From: Methanobacteriota archaeon
GTDB lineage: Archaea; Halobacteriota; Methanomicrobia; Methanomicrobiales; Methanocorpusculaceae
DNA length: 47,666 nt
Assembly: GCA_023396065.1 (NCBI GenBank)
Contig: JAEWXF010000011.1
Span: 1 to 47,666 of the forward strand
Direction of reading: 5' to 3'
A model generated the notes under the pieces. It was given only the letters and a program-made list of their open reading frames with translations. It was not told where the DNA came from and searched no databases. This document shows, in pieces, positions 16,582 through 25,344 of this stretch. The translations under genes were made by a program, and so were the position numbers. Numbering within the stretch: the first letter of the stretch is position 1; the number at the start of each line of letters is the position of its first letter.

Positions 16582-17129
16582 TCGCTGTCCCCGTGCTCGT
16601 GTTTCACCGTTGTCTTTCCCACAGCTGTTGGCAGGACCTCCAGTTCCGCATCCGGGAATGCAAGATCCAGTTCCTGTCCCTCATACAAATGGTCCAGACA
16701 GATCGCAAGCGCAGAAATCTCCGAATGCGGCTGGTTTGCCACAGCAACATTGTAGTCGGCAAGCCCGTACATATCCCCCGGAACCTTCTCAGCTCCCACC
16801 ACGATCAGAATTTTTTCCTCTTTTCTGATATCTGCGATCACGTCCTGCAGCCGCAGACCGTACATTGTGAGATGTACAACCTTCCCGCCGTTTTTCTTGA
16901 AGGTATTGATGCAGCTTTTCCATTTCACATTATTTTCACAGAAATACGTTCCGCCAAACCGCTTCGCCACATCGGCGATACTGTCGGCCACCTTCTGATC
17001 ATCGGCGGCGAGATACATCCCGCTTGCTCCAAGCGCCCGGGAACTCAGCCCGACATGCGTGGTTACCCGCTGGTCGCGTTCCGGCCGGTGGCCGATCCGG
17101 AGAATATAGGATACTGGTTTAAGATTCAT
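16578..17129 (-). CDS. tRNA (cytidine(56)-2'-O)-methyltransferase, aTrm56
   Basis: SPOUT-class methyltransferase (183 aa) specific to archaea. The N-terminus LRIGHRPERDQRVTTHVGL, the middle GSD-equivalent region (ASGMYLAADD, residues ~36-45) and the C-terminal knot segment VVGAEKVPGDMYGLADYNVAV-ANQPHSE match the family, which methylates the ribose of C56 in the T-loop of tRNA using S-adenosylmethionine. Its end overlaps the ATP-grasp gene by ATGA, and its start lies inside the upstream winged-helix gene. Confidence 0.88.
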   Translation of the reverse strand: MNLKPVSYILRIGHRPERDQRVTTHVGLSSRALGASGMYLAADDQKVADSIADVAKRFGGTYFCENNVKWKSCINTFKKNGGKVVHLTMYGLRLQDVIADIRKEEKILIVVGAEKVPGDMYGLADYNVAVANQPHSEISALAICLDHLYEGQELDLAFPDAELEVLPTAVGKTTVKHEHGDSE

Positions 17130-17406
17130 TATTTGTCCCCTTTTTTGCTTTGATGATTCCGTTTTCGATGGTTACCGGCATGTCAGGGGCATGCAGTATC
17201 TCGTTGATCATCAGCATCTCGGAGAGACTCAGGAGAGTGACGGTCTCACCCATCACACAGACGAGGCAGTTGTTCTCCATACGCTCCAGCGATGCGGCAA
17301 CCTCCTCGCGGGTAAAACCGGAACGTTCCGCAAGCAGTGTGATTGTCACTGGTCTGCCGTCGGGAATCATATGGTACAGTGCCCAGTCCCTCTCCTCATC
17401 TTTCAT
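17119..17406 (-). CDS. Small winged-helix-like protein (95 aa)
   Basis: The sequence reads as a compact wHTH: helices at residues 5-15 and ~22-40 (ITLLAERSGFTREEVAASLERM) followed by a beta hairpin (CLVCVMGETVTLLSL). Homologues are probably annotated only as hypothetical or MarR-like. It is the first gene of the operon and overlaps aTrm56 by 11 bases. No ribosome site is visible. AGATTTAATG about 30 bases upstream on this strand could be the TATA box of a leaderless message. Confidence 0.65.
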   Translation of the reverse strand: MKDEERDWALYHMIPDGRPVTITLLAERSGFTREEVAASLERMENNCLVCVMGETVTLLSLSEMLMINEILHAPDMPVTIENGIIKAKKGTNNES

Positions 17407-17498
17407 GAGGTAACAGTTAGGATAATAGAGACATTAAATCTGCAGGTTTCTTTGTCACGATCCATGAAGTTATCTGTTTTGAGGTAGGTGACTGTAGT

Positions 17499-18245
17499 AT
17501 GGAACTCCCCGTATTTATTGCGTCCCTGTCCCTTGTGGTCAGTGTCATTTCCAGTTTTTATGGATTTACCCAGAACAAAAAACTGCAGGAGTTTGAACAC
17601 CGGACACGGGAGGATACAAAAGAGGATCTGGTCAAACTGGATACGGCTCTCCGGTCCATTGTTGTCAAGGCGTCGTACCGGACCGAGATGCGGAACTTGG
17701 ATTTTATGCTGGAAAAGAAGATTATCAGTGATTTTCTTCTCAGTCCGACCTGGCTTGCGGTTCAGTATCTGCTTTCCACACATGAGGACAGTACTCCGCT
17801 GCAGGAGGTACTGCTGCTGATTCTGAATCGTCAGGAGGGTATTACAATGGGGTTTGCTGCCCATAATGCGGAAAAGGAACTCACGAGGATCAGTGAACAG
17901 TATCATGATGAACTGCTTGACCTGAAGGCCCATATCTATACCATGCTGCCGGAGATCTCCCGTGAAAGTGTGGAACGTTTGTCTGAGACCGCCTATAATG
18001 CGGTAAAGTCTGAAATTTCCTATAATGATACCTACTTCCGTGATGCACTCAAGTTCCTCAAAGAGGAAAAAGGGATACAGGATCCGACGATTGATGTCTA
18101 TCTTGCGGTCCTTGAAAATAATGCTGAGCTGCTGAAATCAGCAATTAATGCAGGGGGTGACCTCAGTCTGGATGATAAGGCTCTGCTGAAAAAGTATCAG
18201 AAGCTGCTTCGTGATCACCGGTATGTGGTACCGGTTTCCGCATAG
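17499..18245 (+). CDS. Membrane-anchored coiled-coil protein (248 aa), unknown
   Basis: One hydrophobic segment (FIASLSLVVSVISSFYGF, residues ~6-23) anchors the N-terminus, followed by a charged, likely coiled-coil stretch and an all-helical remainder. A helix-loop pattern near the end (NNAELLKSAINAGGDLSLDD) faintly resembles an ankyrin-type repeat. The ATG is well supported by GAGGTAGGTGAC upstream. I recognise no family. It is divergent from the information-processing operon. Confidence 0.65.
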   Translation: MELPVFIASLSLVVSVISSFYGFTQNKKLQEFEHRTREDTKEDLVKLDTALRSIVVKASYRTEMRNLDFMLEKKIISDFLLSPTWLAVQYLLSTHEDSTPLQEVLLLILNRQEGITMGFAAHNAEKELTRISEQYHDELLDLKAHIYTMLPEISRESVERLSETAYNAVKSEISYNDTYFRDALKFLKEEKGIQDPTIDVYLAVLENNAELLKSAINAGGDLSLDDKALLKKYQKLLRDHRYVVPVSA

Positions 18246-18277
18246 TTTCTTGTCGTTACAGGACGGATATGATCTGA

Positions 18278-18688
18278 ATGAGTATGGTGAGTGAGGCAGA
18301 GCTGGAAACTTTGGCAGATCAGCTGTATGAGGAGTGTGAGGATGATGATGCGGAGCTTGCCCGCCTGATGATGAATCTGGACCGGGATGTGGCGATACAG
18401 TTGTGTACGTCGGATCTGACGAATGCAGCGCAGGCATATATGTATGCATTCGGTGAGGTCCCTGATGAGGATGTATATGATGTTCTGCTGCTGGAACCGT
18501 CATCCCAGCTTCTGCGCGGGGTGAAGATTACGACGATTGAACTTGCGGATCTGATTATGGGATTTGATCGTGCGGCGAGGCAGTTTTTTATCGGTGTCTG
18601 GAACGGGGAGAAGTTTCTCGCAGCATTCGCAGGTTCGGGGGCATACGACTCAGCTGTTTCCTATGCCCGCGAACACTGTTCTGTGTGA
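18278..18688 (+). CDS. Acidic hypothetical protein (136 aa)
   Basis: A small, acidic, helical protein without signal peptide or membrane segment. The N-terminal half is very rich in Asp and Glu (YEECEDDDAEL). The C-terminal part (FFIGVWNGEKFLAAFAGSGAYDSAVSYA) looks like a compact alpha/beta end. No family recognised. ATG codons at 18278 and 18284 are both possible starts. It is followed by strong T-tracts and probably forms a short unit with the 248-aa gene 32 bases upstream. Confidence 0.6.
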   Translation: MSMVSEAELETLADQLYEECEDDDAELARLMMNLDRDVAIQLCTSDLTNAAQAYMYAFGEVPDEDVYDVLLLEPSSQLLRGVKITTIELADLIMGFDRAARQFFIGVWNGEKFLAAFAGSGAYDSAVSYAREHCSV

Positions 18689-18689
18689 A

Positions 18690-18720
18690 TTTTTCTCGTT
18701 CCTCTTTTTTCACTTTTTTT
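18690..18720 (+). terminator. Multiple T-tract terminator
   Basis: Directly after the stop at 18686-18688 come three T-runs on the coding strand (18690-18694, 18705-18710, 18714-18720) with no strong hairpin. This is the usual form of an archaeal intrinsic terminator. Confidence 0.6.
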
Positions 18721-18808
18721 CGTCTCTGATCTTCGCGGGTTCCTGCGGTATCTCTCATTTTTCGTATATCAGTATATGGTTTATTGGCGGTCGCCCGCCT
18801 GCCGTTTT

Positions 18809-18829
18809 ATTTATATTAAATTATAATTA
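18809..18829 (+). promoter_or_regulatory. TATA-like promoter of the TPR gene
   Basis: TTTATATTAAATTATAATTA is a very AT-rich tract in a GC-balanced region. A start 25 bases downstream would give a leader of roughly 40 bases to an ATG at 18884 or 70 bases to the ATG at 18917. Confidence 0.45.
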
Positions 18830-18916
18830 TTCTAATTGTGTTTTATCGAACTCTCTTTTTCGGGAGCACGAGAGAGAATATTCATGTCCTTCTATTGCCG
18901 ATATGTAAGATTACGC

Positions 18917-19846
18917 ATGGGACTTTTTGACCGGATCAGAAAATCTGAGACACCGCAGAGCATTTCCGCCCGCTGGCAGGCTGAGGCTGCATCTTATCTG
19001 CAGTACGACCGATATAATGATGCATTATACTGTTATGATCAGGCGGTTTCCGCTGATCCGGAAAGTGCCCCGGCCTGGCATGGGAAGGGGCAGCTTCTGG
19101 CAAAGTTTGGAAAAAAAGAGGAATCCCTTGCCTGTTATGATCATGCGATCTCGCTTCGTCCGGACTCTGCAGTATATTATCACAACAAGGGAGATGCATT
19201 GTCTGCCTTTGGTGATATGGATGCCGCTGTTCCCTGTTTTCAGAAAGCCCTGTCCTATGAACCCGACAATGTTATTTTCCTGACCAGTTATGCCCGGGTC
19301 CTTGCCCATTTCGGCCGGTTCCGTGAGGCTGACGGGGTGATGGTTCATGTCTGTGAACTTGAACCCCGTGCTCCGGAGCATTGGTTTTACCGTGCCACGA
19401 TGCTTTTTGATGCAGGAAAACTGGATGATGCTTTTGCCTGCTACTGTGCTGTTCTTGAAATTGCCCCGGGCCATGCCCCCAGTTATTTTAACTGCGGGAA
19501 TATCTGCCGGGAACAGGAAAAATATGCAGAGGCCGTCTCCTACTATGACCGCGCCCTGAAGTATGACCGGACGATGACCGGTGCGATGAACAACAAAGGA
19601 CTGGCCCTCAGTTGCCTGGGAAAGCATCGCGAGGCGTTTGACTGTTTCCGTCGTGTCCTCCTCGCGCTTCCGCAGGATCCGGACGTCTGGTATAACAAAG
19701 GATACGAGCTGATGCAGCTTGGGTACCCGGAGGACGCAGTTGCAGCATTTGACACCGCTCTGCAAAACTGTACGGACACCCAGACCGAACTCGCCGAACG
19801 GTGCCGGTCGGCAAAAGCGGATGCCCTTGCCGGAAAGAATCCGTAA
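18917..19846 (+). CDS. Tetratricopeptide repeat protein (309 aa)
   Basis: After a short N-terminal MGLFDRIRKSE helix the protein is a string of about seven TPR units of 34 residues, each with the W-LG-Y-A/F-A-P spacing (for example YDRYNDALYCYDQAVSADPE and KYAEAVSYYDRALKYD). TPR arrays form a superhelix used for protein-protein contacts; the partner is unknown. ATG 18884, with GAGAG before it, would add 11 residues; the start at 18917 gives the more typical N-terminus. Two other TPR genes lie in the window (26174 and 31130). Confidence 0.8.
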   Translation: MGLFDRIRKSETPQSISARWQAEAASYLQYDRYNDALYCYDQAVSADPESAPAWHGKGQLLAKFGKKEESLACYDHAISLRPDSAVYYHNKGDALSAFGDMDAAVPCFQKALSYEPDNVIFLTSYARVLAHFGRFREADGVMVHVCELEPRAPEHWFYRATMLFDAGKLDDAFACYCAVLEIAPGHAPSYFNCGNICREQEKYAEAVSYYDRALKYDRTMTGAMNNKGLALSCLGKHREAFDCFRRVLLALPQDPDVWYNKGYELMQLGYPEDAVAAFDTALQNCTDTQTELAERCRSAKADALAGKNP

Positions 19847-19864
19847 AAATGGTGTGAAGAGGAT

Positions 19865-21355
19865 TTACTCTTCACAGACATGTTCTTCGCAGTACCAGTC
19901 GTGATACTCCTTTTCCGACGGTTTCCATGACGGTTTCCGGAACTTCTGCAGCAGATAGGGCGGCAGTAATATAATTACCAGAACAGCTATCAGCATTCCT
20001 GCCATATAGAGAATCGTCTCGGTTAGGTCATAGCTTGTTCCGCTCGGCAGAAGCCCGATACCAAAGGAAAAGAACAGTGCCGCAAAGGCAAGACCTGCGA
20101 CAATCCACATCCCAACCACGCCGCCCTGAACTTTATACGGGCGGTTGACATTCGCCTTGATCTTTCGCAGTTTGATGAATGCGGCGAACATAAACATGTA
20201 CATCACCGCGTTTACCAGTGAGGTGATTGCGGTCAGAATCCAGTATCCTTCATTAATTGAGGGTACCAGGACCATTGCCAAAGCAAATACCGAAGAGATA
20301 ATTCCCTGAATGATCAGAACACCGACCGGCATTCCGTATTTGTTCATTTTCCGGAATATCGGGGGTAAGTCCCCGGTCATTGCTGCAGGAATCATACCGC
20401 GTGCCGGCCCGACAACCCAGACCGACAGCTGGGCGAGGATACCCACTGCAAGCATAATAGAGATCGGGATAATCAGCCAGCTGACATTCAGCTCGGTGAA
20501 CATTATCTGGAAGGTCTGCACGATTCCGGCATTTAACGCGATCTTTTCTACCGGGACCACCAGAGCTACGGCAAGTGTTCCGACAATAGAGACGATACAG
20601 ATGATCGCTGCTGCCAGAAACATTGCAATCGGGTAATCACGTTTTGGGTTCTCTGTTTCCCTCGCATGATATCCGGCCATTTCCATACCGGCAAACATCA
20701 GAATCATACTTGCCGCAAACGTGATCGTGCTCAAATCAAAGTGGGGAATCAGAGAGTTCAGCGTGAAGTCCCCGATTGCGCTTGGATTTCCGTCTGCAAC
20801 CCAGACAATCATCAGGGCAACCAGAATACCTACCGGTATCAGAGATCCGAATGCAGTTCCTACCGTTGCCAGAGTATTGGAAGCCCGGGTCCCGAAGAAG
20901 TTGAAGATGGTAACCGCCCAGAAACAGGCAAGCATGACAATCGCCATGAACACGGGGTTGTCTGAGAGGAACGGTGACAACAGGATATAGGCAACCGTTG
21001 CCGCAAAGAAGGAGACAACGGTCGGGAACCATACCAGATTATTCACCCACGAACACCAGATGGTGATAAAACTGCCTTCTTTGGGATATGCTTCTTTCAC
21101 CCATGAGTAAATACCGCCGGACTTTGGCCAGGTGGACGCAAGTTCCGCAGCCACGAGAGCGGTGGGTATCAGGAAACACACGGTAAACAGAACGTACCAG
21201 AAGATCATATTCCAGCCTTCCATTGCCATTGTAGGGAAGTTTCGCAGACTTAATACTGCGGCAACGTTGATCATGGCAAGGGAGATGATCCCCAGGGTTT
21301 TTGCGTTGGATTTTTTTGGAACATCCGTGTTGGATGCTGTTTCATTCTCAGTCAT
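19865..21355 (-). CDS. APC-superfamily amino acid permease (496 aa)
   Basis: About twelve membrane segments. The first reads as typical of APC glutamate/GABA-type exchangers (LGIISLAMINVAAVLSLRN), followed by a GGIYSWVKEAYPKEG loop, the conserved substrate-site region. The start ATG at 21355 follows GGAGG at the correct distance; the open frame extends upstream to 21424 but without a ribosome site. It likely imports or exchanges an amino acid or amine. It runs convergent with the TPR gene, whose stop is 18 bases away. Confidence 0.85.
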   Translation of the reverse strand: MTENETASNTDVPKKSNAKTLGIISLAMINVAAVLSLRNFPTMAMEGWNMIFWYVLFTVCFLIPTALVAAELASTWPKSGGIYSWVKEAYPKEGSFITIWCSWVNNLVWFPTVVSFFAATVAYILLSPFLSDNPVFMAIVMLACFWAVTIFNFFGTRASNTLATVGTAFGSLIPVGILVALMIVWVADGNPSAIGDFTLNSLIPHFDLSTITFAASMILMFAGMEMAGYHARETENPKRDYPIAMFLAAAIICIVSIVGTLAVALVVPVEKIALNAGIVQTFQIMFTELNVSWLIIPISIMLAVGILAQLSVWVVGPARGMIPAAMTGDLPPIFRKMNKYGMPVGVLIIQGIISSVFALAMVLVPSINEGYWILTAITSLVNAVMYMFMFAAFIKLRKIKANVNRPYKVQGGVVGMWIVAGLAFAALFFSFGIGLLPSGTSYDLTETILYMAGMLIAVLVIILLPPYLLQKFRKPSWKPSEKEYHDWYCEEHVCEE

Positions 21356-21529
21356 TTTAGCCTCCTTCTTCTTGGTTACAGGTCTGTTGAAAATGGAACT
21401 TTCCGGCAGGTATCCGGGGTCCATATGTCACATAGCATCTTTTGAGGCGTATTGAAATAACAGTATAGATGATGACAAAAAAAATCGAAAAACGAAAAAA
21501 TAAAGAGTGTTTCCGGAAATATCCGGAGA

Positions 21530-21871
21530 TTATGCCTTCGTCAGGGTTATGCCGAGCGGACCGGTAAGGGTCTTGCCATCGTCGCTGAGGGTGTAGGTAC
21601 CGGCAGAGAGGGTTTTGTCAGAGCTGGTAATCTTGTATGTCTTGTCAGCGGTCTTCTCCCAGTTGAAGGAACCGGTTCCTTCTGCCGGGGAGAGGTCAGT
21701 GTGGACCGTGATTGATCCGGTACCGCCGTTTACGAACTCAACTGAGAGATACACACCAAGGACCGGCTTTGTCTGCCAGTTTCCTACAATCGGATCGCCG
21801 CCCACACAGCCGGCAACGCCGATCATTGCAAGGGCTATGCAGAGCACAGCTACAATGAGTATTTTCTTCAT
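21530..21871 (-). CDS. Small lipoprotein (113 aa), lipocalin-like pattern
   Basis: A signal peptide ending in a lipobox (VAGC, lipidated Cys 22) is followed by ~90 residues of beta-strand-rich sequence. It begins with IVGNWQTKP and has regular strand turns (TYKITSSDKTLSAGTYTLSDDGKTLT), like small calycin-type or META-like domains. It is presumably displayed on the outer face of the membrane. No function can be assigned. Confidence 0.7.
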   Translation of the reverse strand: MKKILIVAVLCIALAMIGVAGCVGGDPIVGNWQTKPVLGVYLSVEFVNGGTGSITVHTDLSPAEGTGSFNWEKTADKTYKITSSDKTLSAGTYTLSDDGKTLTGPLGITLTKA

Positions 21872-21977
21872 ACAACTTATATCATATCCTGATTCCAGGA
21901 TTTATGTCTTATGAATCGGATGCGCAGACAAAACCCCGGGAGCCGCAGGGATCACAAAATTTTGTCGGGGCAGCAGC

Positions 21978-23321
21978 TCAAAAAAGATTTCTCCGCCACC
22001 GCTGCAGTATCCGCATCTTCTTTTCTGTGTACGGCGGATAGCGGAATGACACCTCAGGATGATTTTTCCGCAGAACGATGGTTCGTCTGCGGGAAAAGGT
22101 ATCTATTGACCACATTCCATGGTATGCGCCAAACCCGCTCGTTCCCGTGCCGCCGAACGGGGCATGCGGGTTTGCTGCCTGAAGCATACAGTCATTCACG
22201 CAGACACCGCCGGACGGATGAGCATCTGCTATCCGGGTACAAAATGCAGTATCCGTCGAGAACAGATAGAGGGCAAGCGGTGTATCGGTGATCAGCCGGT
22301 TCAGCTCCGTTTCCGTCTGCCAGGAAATCACCGGCAGAACCGGGCCGAATATCTCCTCCTGCATAATTGGATCTGCAGGATCTGCTGTGATCAGTGTCGG
22401 AGCGAATTTTCTCTCAGCCGGATTATGCCGGCCGCACTGTCGCAGGATCACTTCCGGCCGGCAGTACCGTTCCAGCCTGGTATAGGCGTCAGAGCTGATG
22501 ATTGCCGCATAGTCATTGTTTTCTGCCGGAGTTTCGCCATAATATCTGCTGACTGCATCGGTGATACTCGCAACAATCTCATCCCGGATAGACGCATGGA
22601 CCAGCAGATAGTCCGGGGCTACACAGGTTTGTCCTGCATTGACGCATTTTGCCCAGGCAATCCGTGCTCCTGCCGTTCTGAGATCTGCGGTAGTATCAAG
22701 AATACAGGGATTTTTCCCGCCAAGTTCCAGCGTGGCCGGTGTCCCGTATCGGGCAACGGCCTGATACACCGTATGTCCTGCCGTTTTTCCTCCGGTAAAA
22801 AAGAGATAATCATACTGCTTCTCCAGATCTGCAGAATCAGTAACGCAGACCCACTCTTCCGGAAAACTCTCGGAAATAATCTGCCGGAGAATTTTTCCGG
22901 TTGCAGGAGAACGCCGGGAATATTTCGCCAGGACCACGTTCCCGCAGGCAACCGCAGACACAAGCGGCATCATCATCAGCAGAAACGGGTAGTTCCACGG
23001 GGAAATAATCAGGACCAGACCGTAGGGTTCCCGGACAATCTCGGTTTTTCCCCGGAAAAACAGCAGGGGGGATCCGACCCGTTTCGTTCGTATCCAGCTC
23101 CGGAGATGTTTTTGGAGTGATTCAAGTTCCTGCAGGACCGGGGCGATTTCAAAGGCATATGCTTCAAATGAGGATTTCCCGATATCTTCGTGAAGGGCGG
23201 AACAGATTTCATCCGTGTGACGTTCCACTGCCGCCTTCAATGTATTCAGACGGGAAAGCCGCAGGTCCACGTCCCGGGTTGATCCCGCAGCAAAATAGGT
23301 TCGCATCGTTTCCGGCTGCAT
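21978..23321 (-). CDS. Aldehyde dehydrogenase family protein (447 aa)
   Basis: NAD(P)-dependent aldehyde dehydrogenase of the class-3 type: shorter than the usual ~480-500 residues and with a C-terminal basic tail. Visible motifs are the PWNYPFLLMMMPLVSA segment, TLELGGKNPCI with the catalytic-base Glu, the NAGQTCVAPDYLL region with the catalytic Cys, and EEIFGPVLPV. ATG 23321 is chosen because GAGAGG precedes it; the longer open frame to 23753 overlaps the MFS gene. It lies 11 bases after the MFS stop, so the two are one operon. Confidence 0.88.
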   Translation of the reverse strand: MQPETMRTYFAAGSTRDVDLRLSRLNTLKAAVERHTDEICSALHEDIGKSSFEAYAFEIAPVLQELESLQKHLRSWIRTKRVGSPLLFFRGKTEIVREPYGLVLIISPWNYPFLLMMMPLVSAVACGNVVLAKYSRRSPATGKILRQIISESFPEEWVCVTDSADLEKQYDYLFFTGGKTAGHTVYQAVARYGTPATLELGGKNPCILDTTADLRTAGARIAWAKCVNAGQTCVAPDYLLVHASIRDEIVASITDAVSRYYGETPAENNDYAAIISSDAYTRLERYCRPEVILRQCGRHNPAERKFAPTLITADPADPIMQEEIFGPVLPVISWQTETELNRLITDTPLALYLFSTDTAFCTRIADAHPSGGVCVNDCMLQAANPHAPFGGTGTSGFGAYHGMWSIDTFSRRRTIVLRKNHPEVSFRYPPYTEKKMRILQRWRRNLF

Positions 23322-23332
23322 GATAGAACCTC

Positions 23333-24919
23333 TCAGACCCTCCGTTTGTCCGATGTCCAGGAGAGAATCATCGCCAGAATCAGAACAATGAATGCTGCAA
23401 TCACCGTCGAATGCATCATTGTCAGAAACTCCGGGACGTGTTCTGCGCTCATTTTTACCCCTGAACCGAGGAAGAGATTTGTTAAGACCGTCATAATCCC
23501 GATGGAGACTGCCATGCCGAGCATCCGGGTGGTTGACAGTGTTCCAGACGCCATGCTGTACTCCTGTTCCGTTACTGCATTCATGATTGCCGTACTGTTC
23601 GGCGTGACAAAGATTGCAATGCCTATCCCAAACGCGGCCTGGACTGTAATCATTGTCCAGACTGCCGGTTCCGCGCTGCAGGTCAGCAGAAGAAGCATTC
23701 CCACAGCAATGAGTGCCAGGCCGGTGGTTGTTACATACTTCGGCGGCGCGCATTTTACCATTCCGTCAATGGCTGCAAGAATGACCGATCCGATTCCAAG
23801 CGCTGTGATACTTGCCGCAATCACGGCACCGGCAAGCCATGCTGCTCCGGCAGTCGGTGTCCCCATGAGAAAAATTCCGAGACCTCCAAGAATGGTGAGA
23901 CCTGCTCCTGCGAGGATGAATCGTCTCGGCAGCAGATGATCATAGAATTTTCCGGCCACAATGGTAAAGAGAACAAGGATCAGACCCTGGGTAGTCACAA
24001 CAATTGCCCGTTCCAGTGCGGAAAATCCCCAGGCATGCGTCATATACATCGATACCAGCGAGCCCATTGCATAGATCGCTACATAATAGAGGAGGTTCGC
24101 TGAGTTATTGAAGGTGAATCCCCGGTTTTCCAGAATTAAACGTATGGGGATCAGCGGATTTGCTGCGGTTTTTTCATATCTGAAGAAGACTGCCAGCAGA
24201 ATCAGGCCGCAGATCAGGAGGACAACCGCTGTGATGTCCGGCATCTTGGAAAAACCATAGAGTGCCAGAGTCAGCCCGGTCATAAACAGCAGAGCTCCCC
24301 GGGTATCGTAGGGTTTGGTGTCTGTCGGGAGATCTTTGGGGATACAGGGGATGGCGAGCAAAAAGGAAAGCAGTGCGATTGGTACGAGTATCAGATATAC
24401 CATCTGCCATCCGCAGATGTCGGTGAGTGCTCCGGCAAGCAGCGGGCCGGCGAGCTGACCGAGGAATACACCGGTCATTGCGATACCGATTGCCGTGCCG
24501 CGAAGTTCCGCCCGTACCACAAAGGATACCAGTGCGATTGCGGTGCCGAACATCAGAGCGTTGCCGATTCCTTCAATGGCCCGCATGATCAGTACCATTT
24601 CACCGGTTGTGGCAAGCCCTATTCCGAGGGACCCGATGCCAAGCAGCAGTACTCCTAGTGTAAAGAAGAGTTTTTTGCTGATTTTGTCTGCATATCGCGC
24701 TGCGGGTATGAGAAAGATGGTGGAGGTGAGCAGGTATATGGTCAAAATCCATCCGAACATGCTCATGGGGAGCCCGAGGTCTGTTATCAGGGAGGGCAGG
24801 GCAATGTTGGTGGCCTCCCCGATGAATGGCGGTAAAAAACAGGCAATTGCAACGGTAATTGCGACCAGATACTGCTGGCGGCTCAAATGCAGCGAGTCCA
24901 TGTCTACTACAGTGGTCAT
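23333..24919 (-). CDS. MFS transporter, DHA2-type drug exporter (528 aa)
   Basis: Fourteen hydrophobic segments can be counted, the number typical of DHA2 (EmrB/QacA-like) proton-driven exporters. Motif-A-like RYADKISKKLFFTLGVLLLG and motif-C-like GVFLGQLAGPLLAGAL segments are present. Cargo is probably a hydrophobic or cationic compound. It is co-transcribed with the aldehyde dehydrogenase, which suggests a joint detoxification role (inference). Confidence 0.88.
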   Translation of the reverse strand: MTTVVDMDSLHLSRQQYLVAITVAIACFLPPFIGEATNIALPSLITDLGLPMSMFGWILTIYLLTSTIFLIPAARYADKISKKLFFTLGVLLLGIGSLGIGLATTGEMVLIMRAIEGIGNALMFGTAIALVSFVVRAELRGTAIGIAMTGVFLGQLAGPLLAGALTDICGWQMVYLILVPIALLSFLLAIPCIPKDLPTDTKPYDTRGALLFMTGLTLALYGFSKMPDITAVVLLICGLILLAVFFRYEKTAANPLIPIRLILENRGFTFNNSANLLYYVAIYAMGSLVSMYMTHAWGFSALERAIVVTTQGLILVLFTIVAGKFYDHLLPRRFILAGAGLTILGGLGIFLMGTPTAGAAWLAGAVIAASITALGIGSVILAAIDGMVKCAPPKYVTTTGLALIAVGMLLLLTCSAEPAVWTMITVQAAFGIGIAIFVTPNSTAIMNAVTEQEYSMASGTLSTTRMLGMAVSIGIMTVLTNLFLGSGVKMSAEHVPEFLTMMHSTVIAAFIVLILAMILSWTSDKRRV

Positions 24920-25344
24920 CTCTGCTATTAATTGATGTCGGATTGGAGTTGCTACTCAGATATGGGTAAAAATGTTTCTGAGGTCACGCTGCCGGCGTAC
25001 GGATGGTGTCCTATACCGGATGTTCATCCCAAATAGCCCTGATTTTTGGTTAGATTCGCGATTCCGGCTGGTATTCGTGGAATGGCATGATATTTCGGAG
25101 GTAGTGCGGGGTCGTTTTTGTGAAAACAGTGTCTCATTTCCCGTTTTTTGAGGTCGATAGAGGGCAAATGCCGCCGGGGTATTTGGGATGAGGTTTTTGG
25201 CATTTTCTTTCTGAATCAACTTTTGATATCATGCTATGTTTGATATGTGGTGTTTTTTGAGGGGGTGTATCTTTTTCACGACTTCGGGAGCCCCCGTGGA
25301 TGAAGGGGATACGTGGGGGTGAGAACCATTCTTCCCGTAACGGG
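24920..25344. other. Gene-free stretch upstream of the MFS gene
   Basis: No convincing gene is seen; the two short minus-strand frames here (24956-25219 and 25229-25420) are basic, low-complexity and overlap other signals. The left end must hold the promoter of the MFS-ALDH operon. ATATCA...TGATAT arms near 25226-25249 and the small perfect palindrome CCCGTAACGGG at 25334-25344, right behind the stop of the zinc-finger gene, could be regulatory or terminator elements. Confidence 0.4.
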
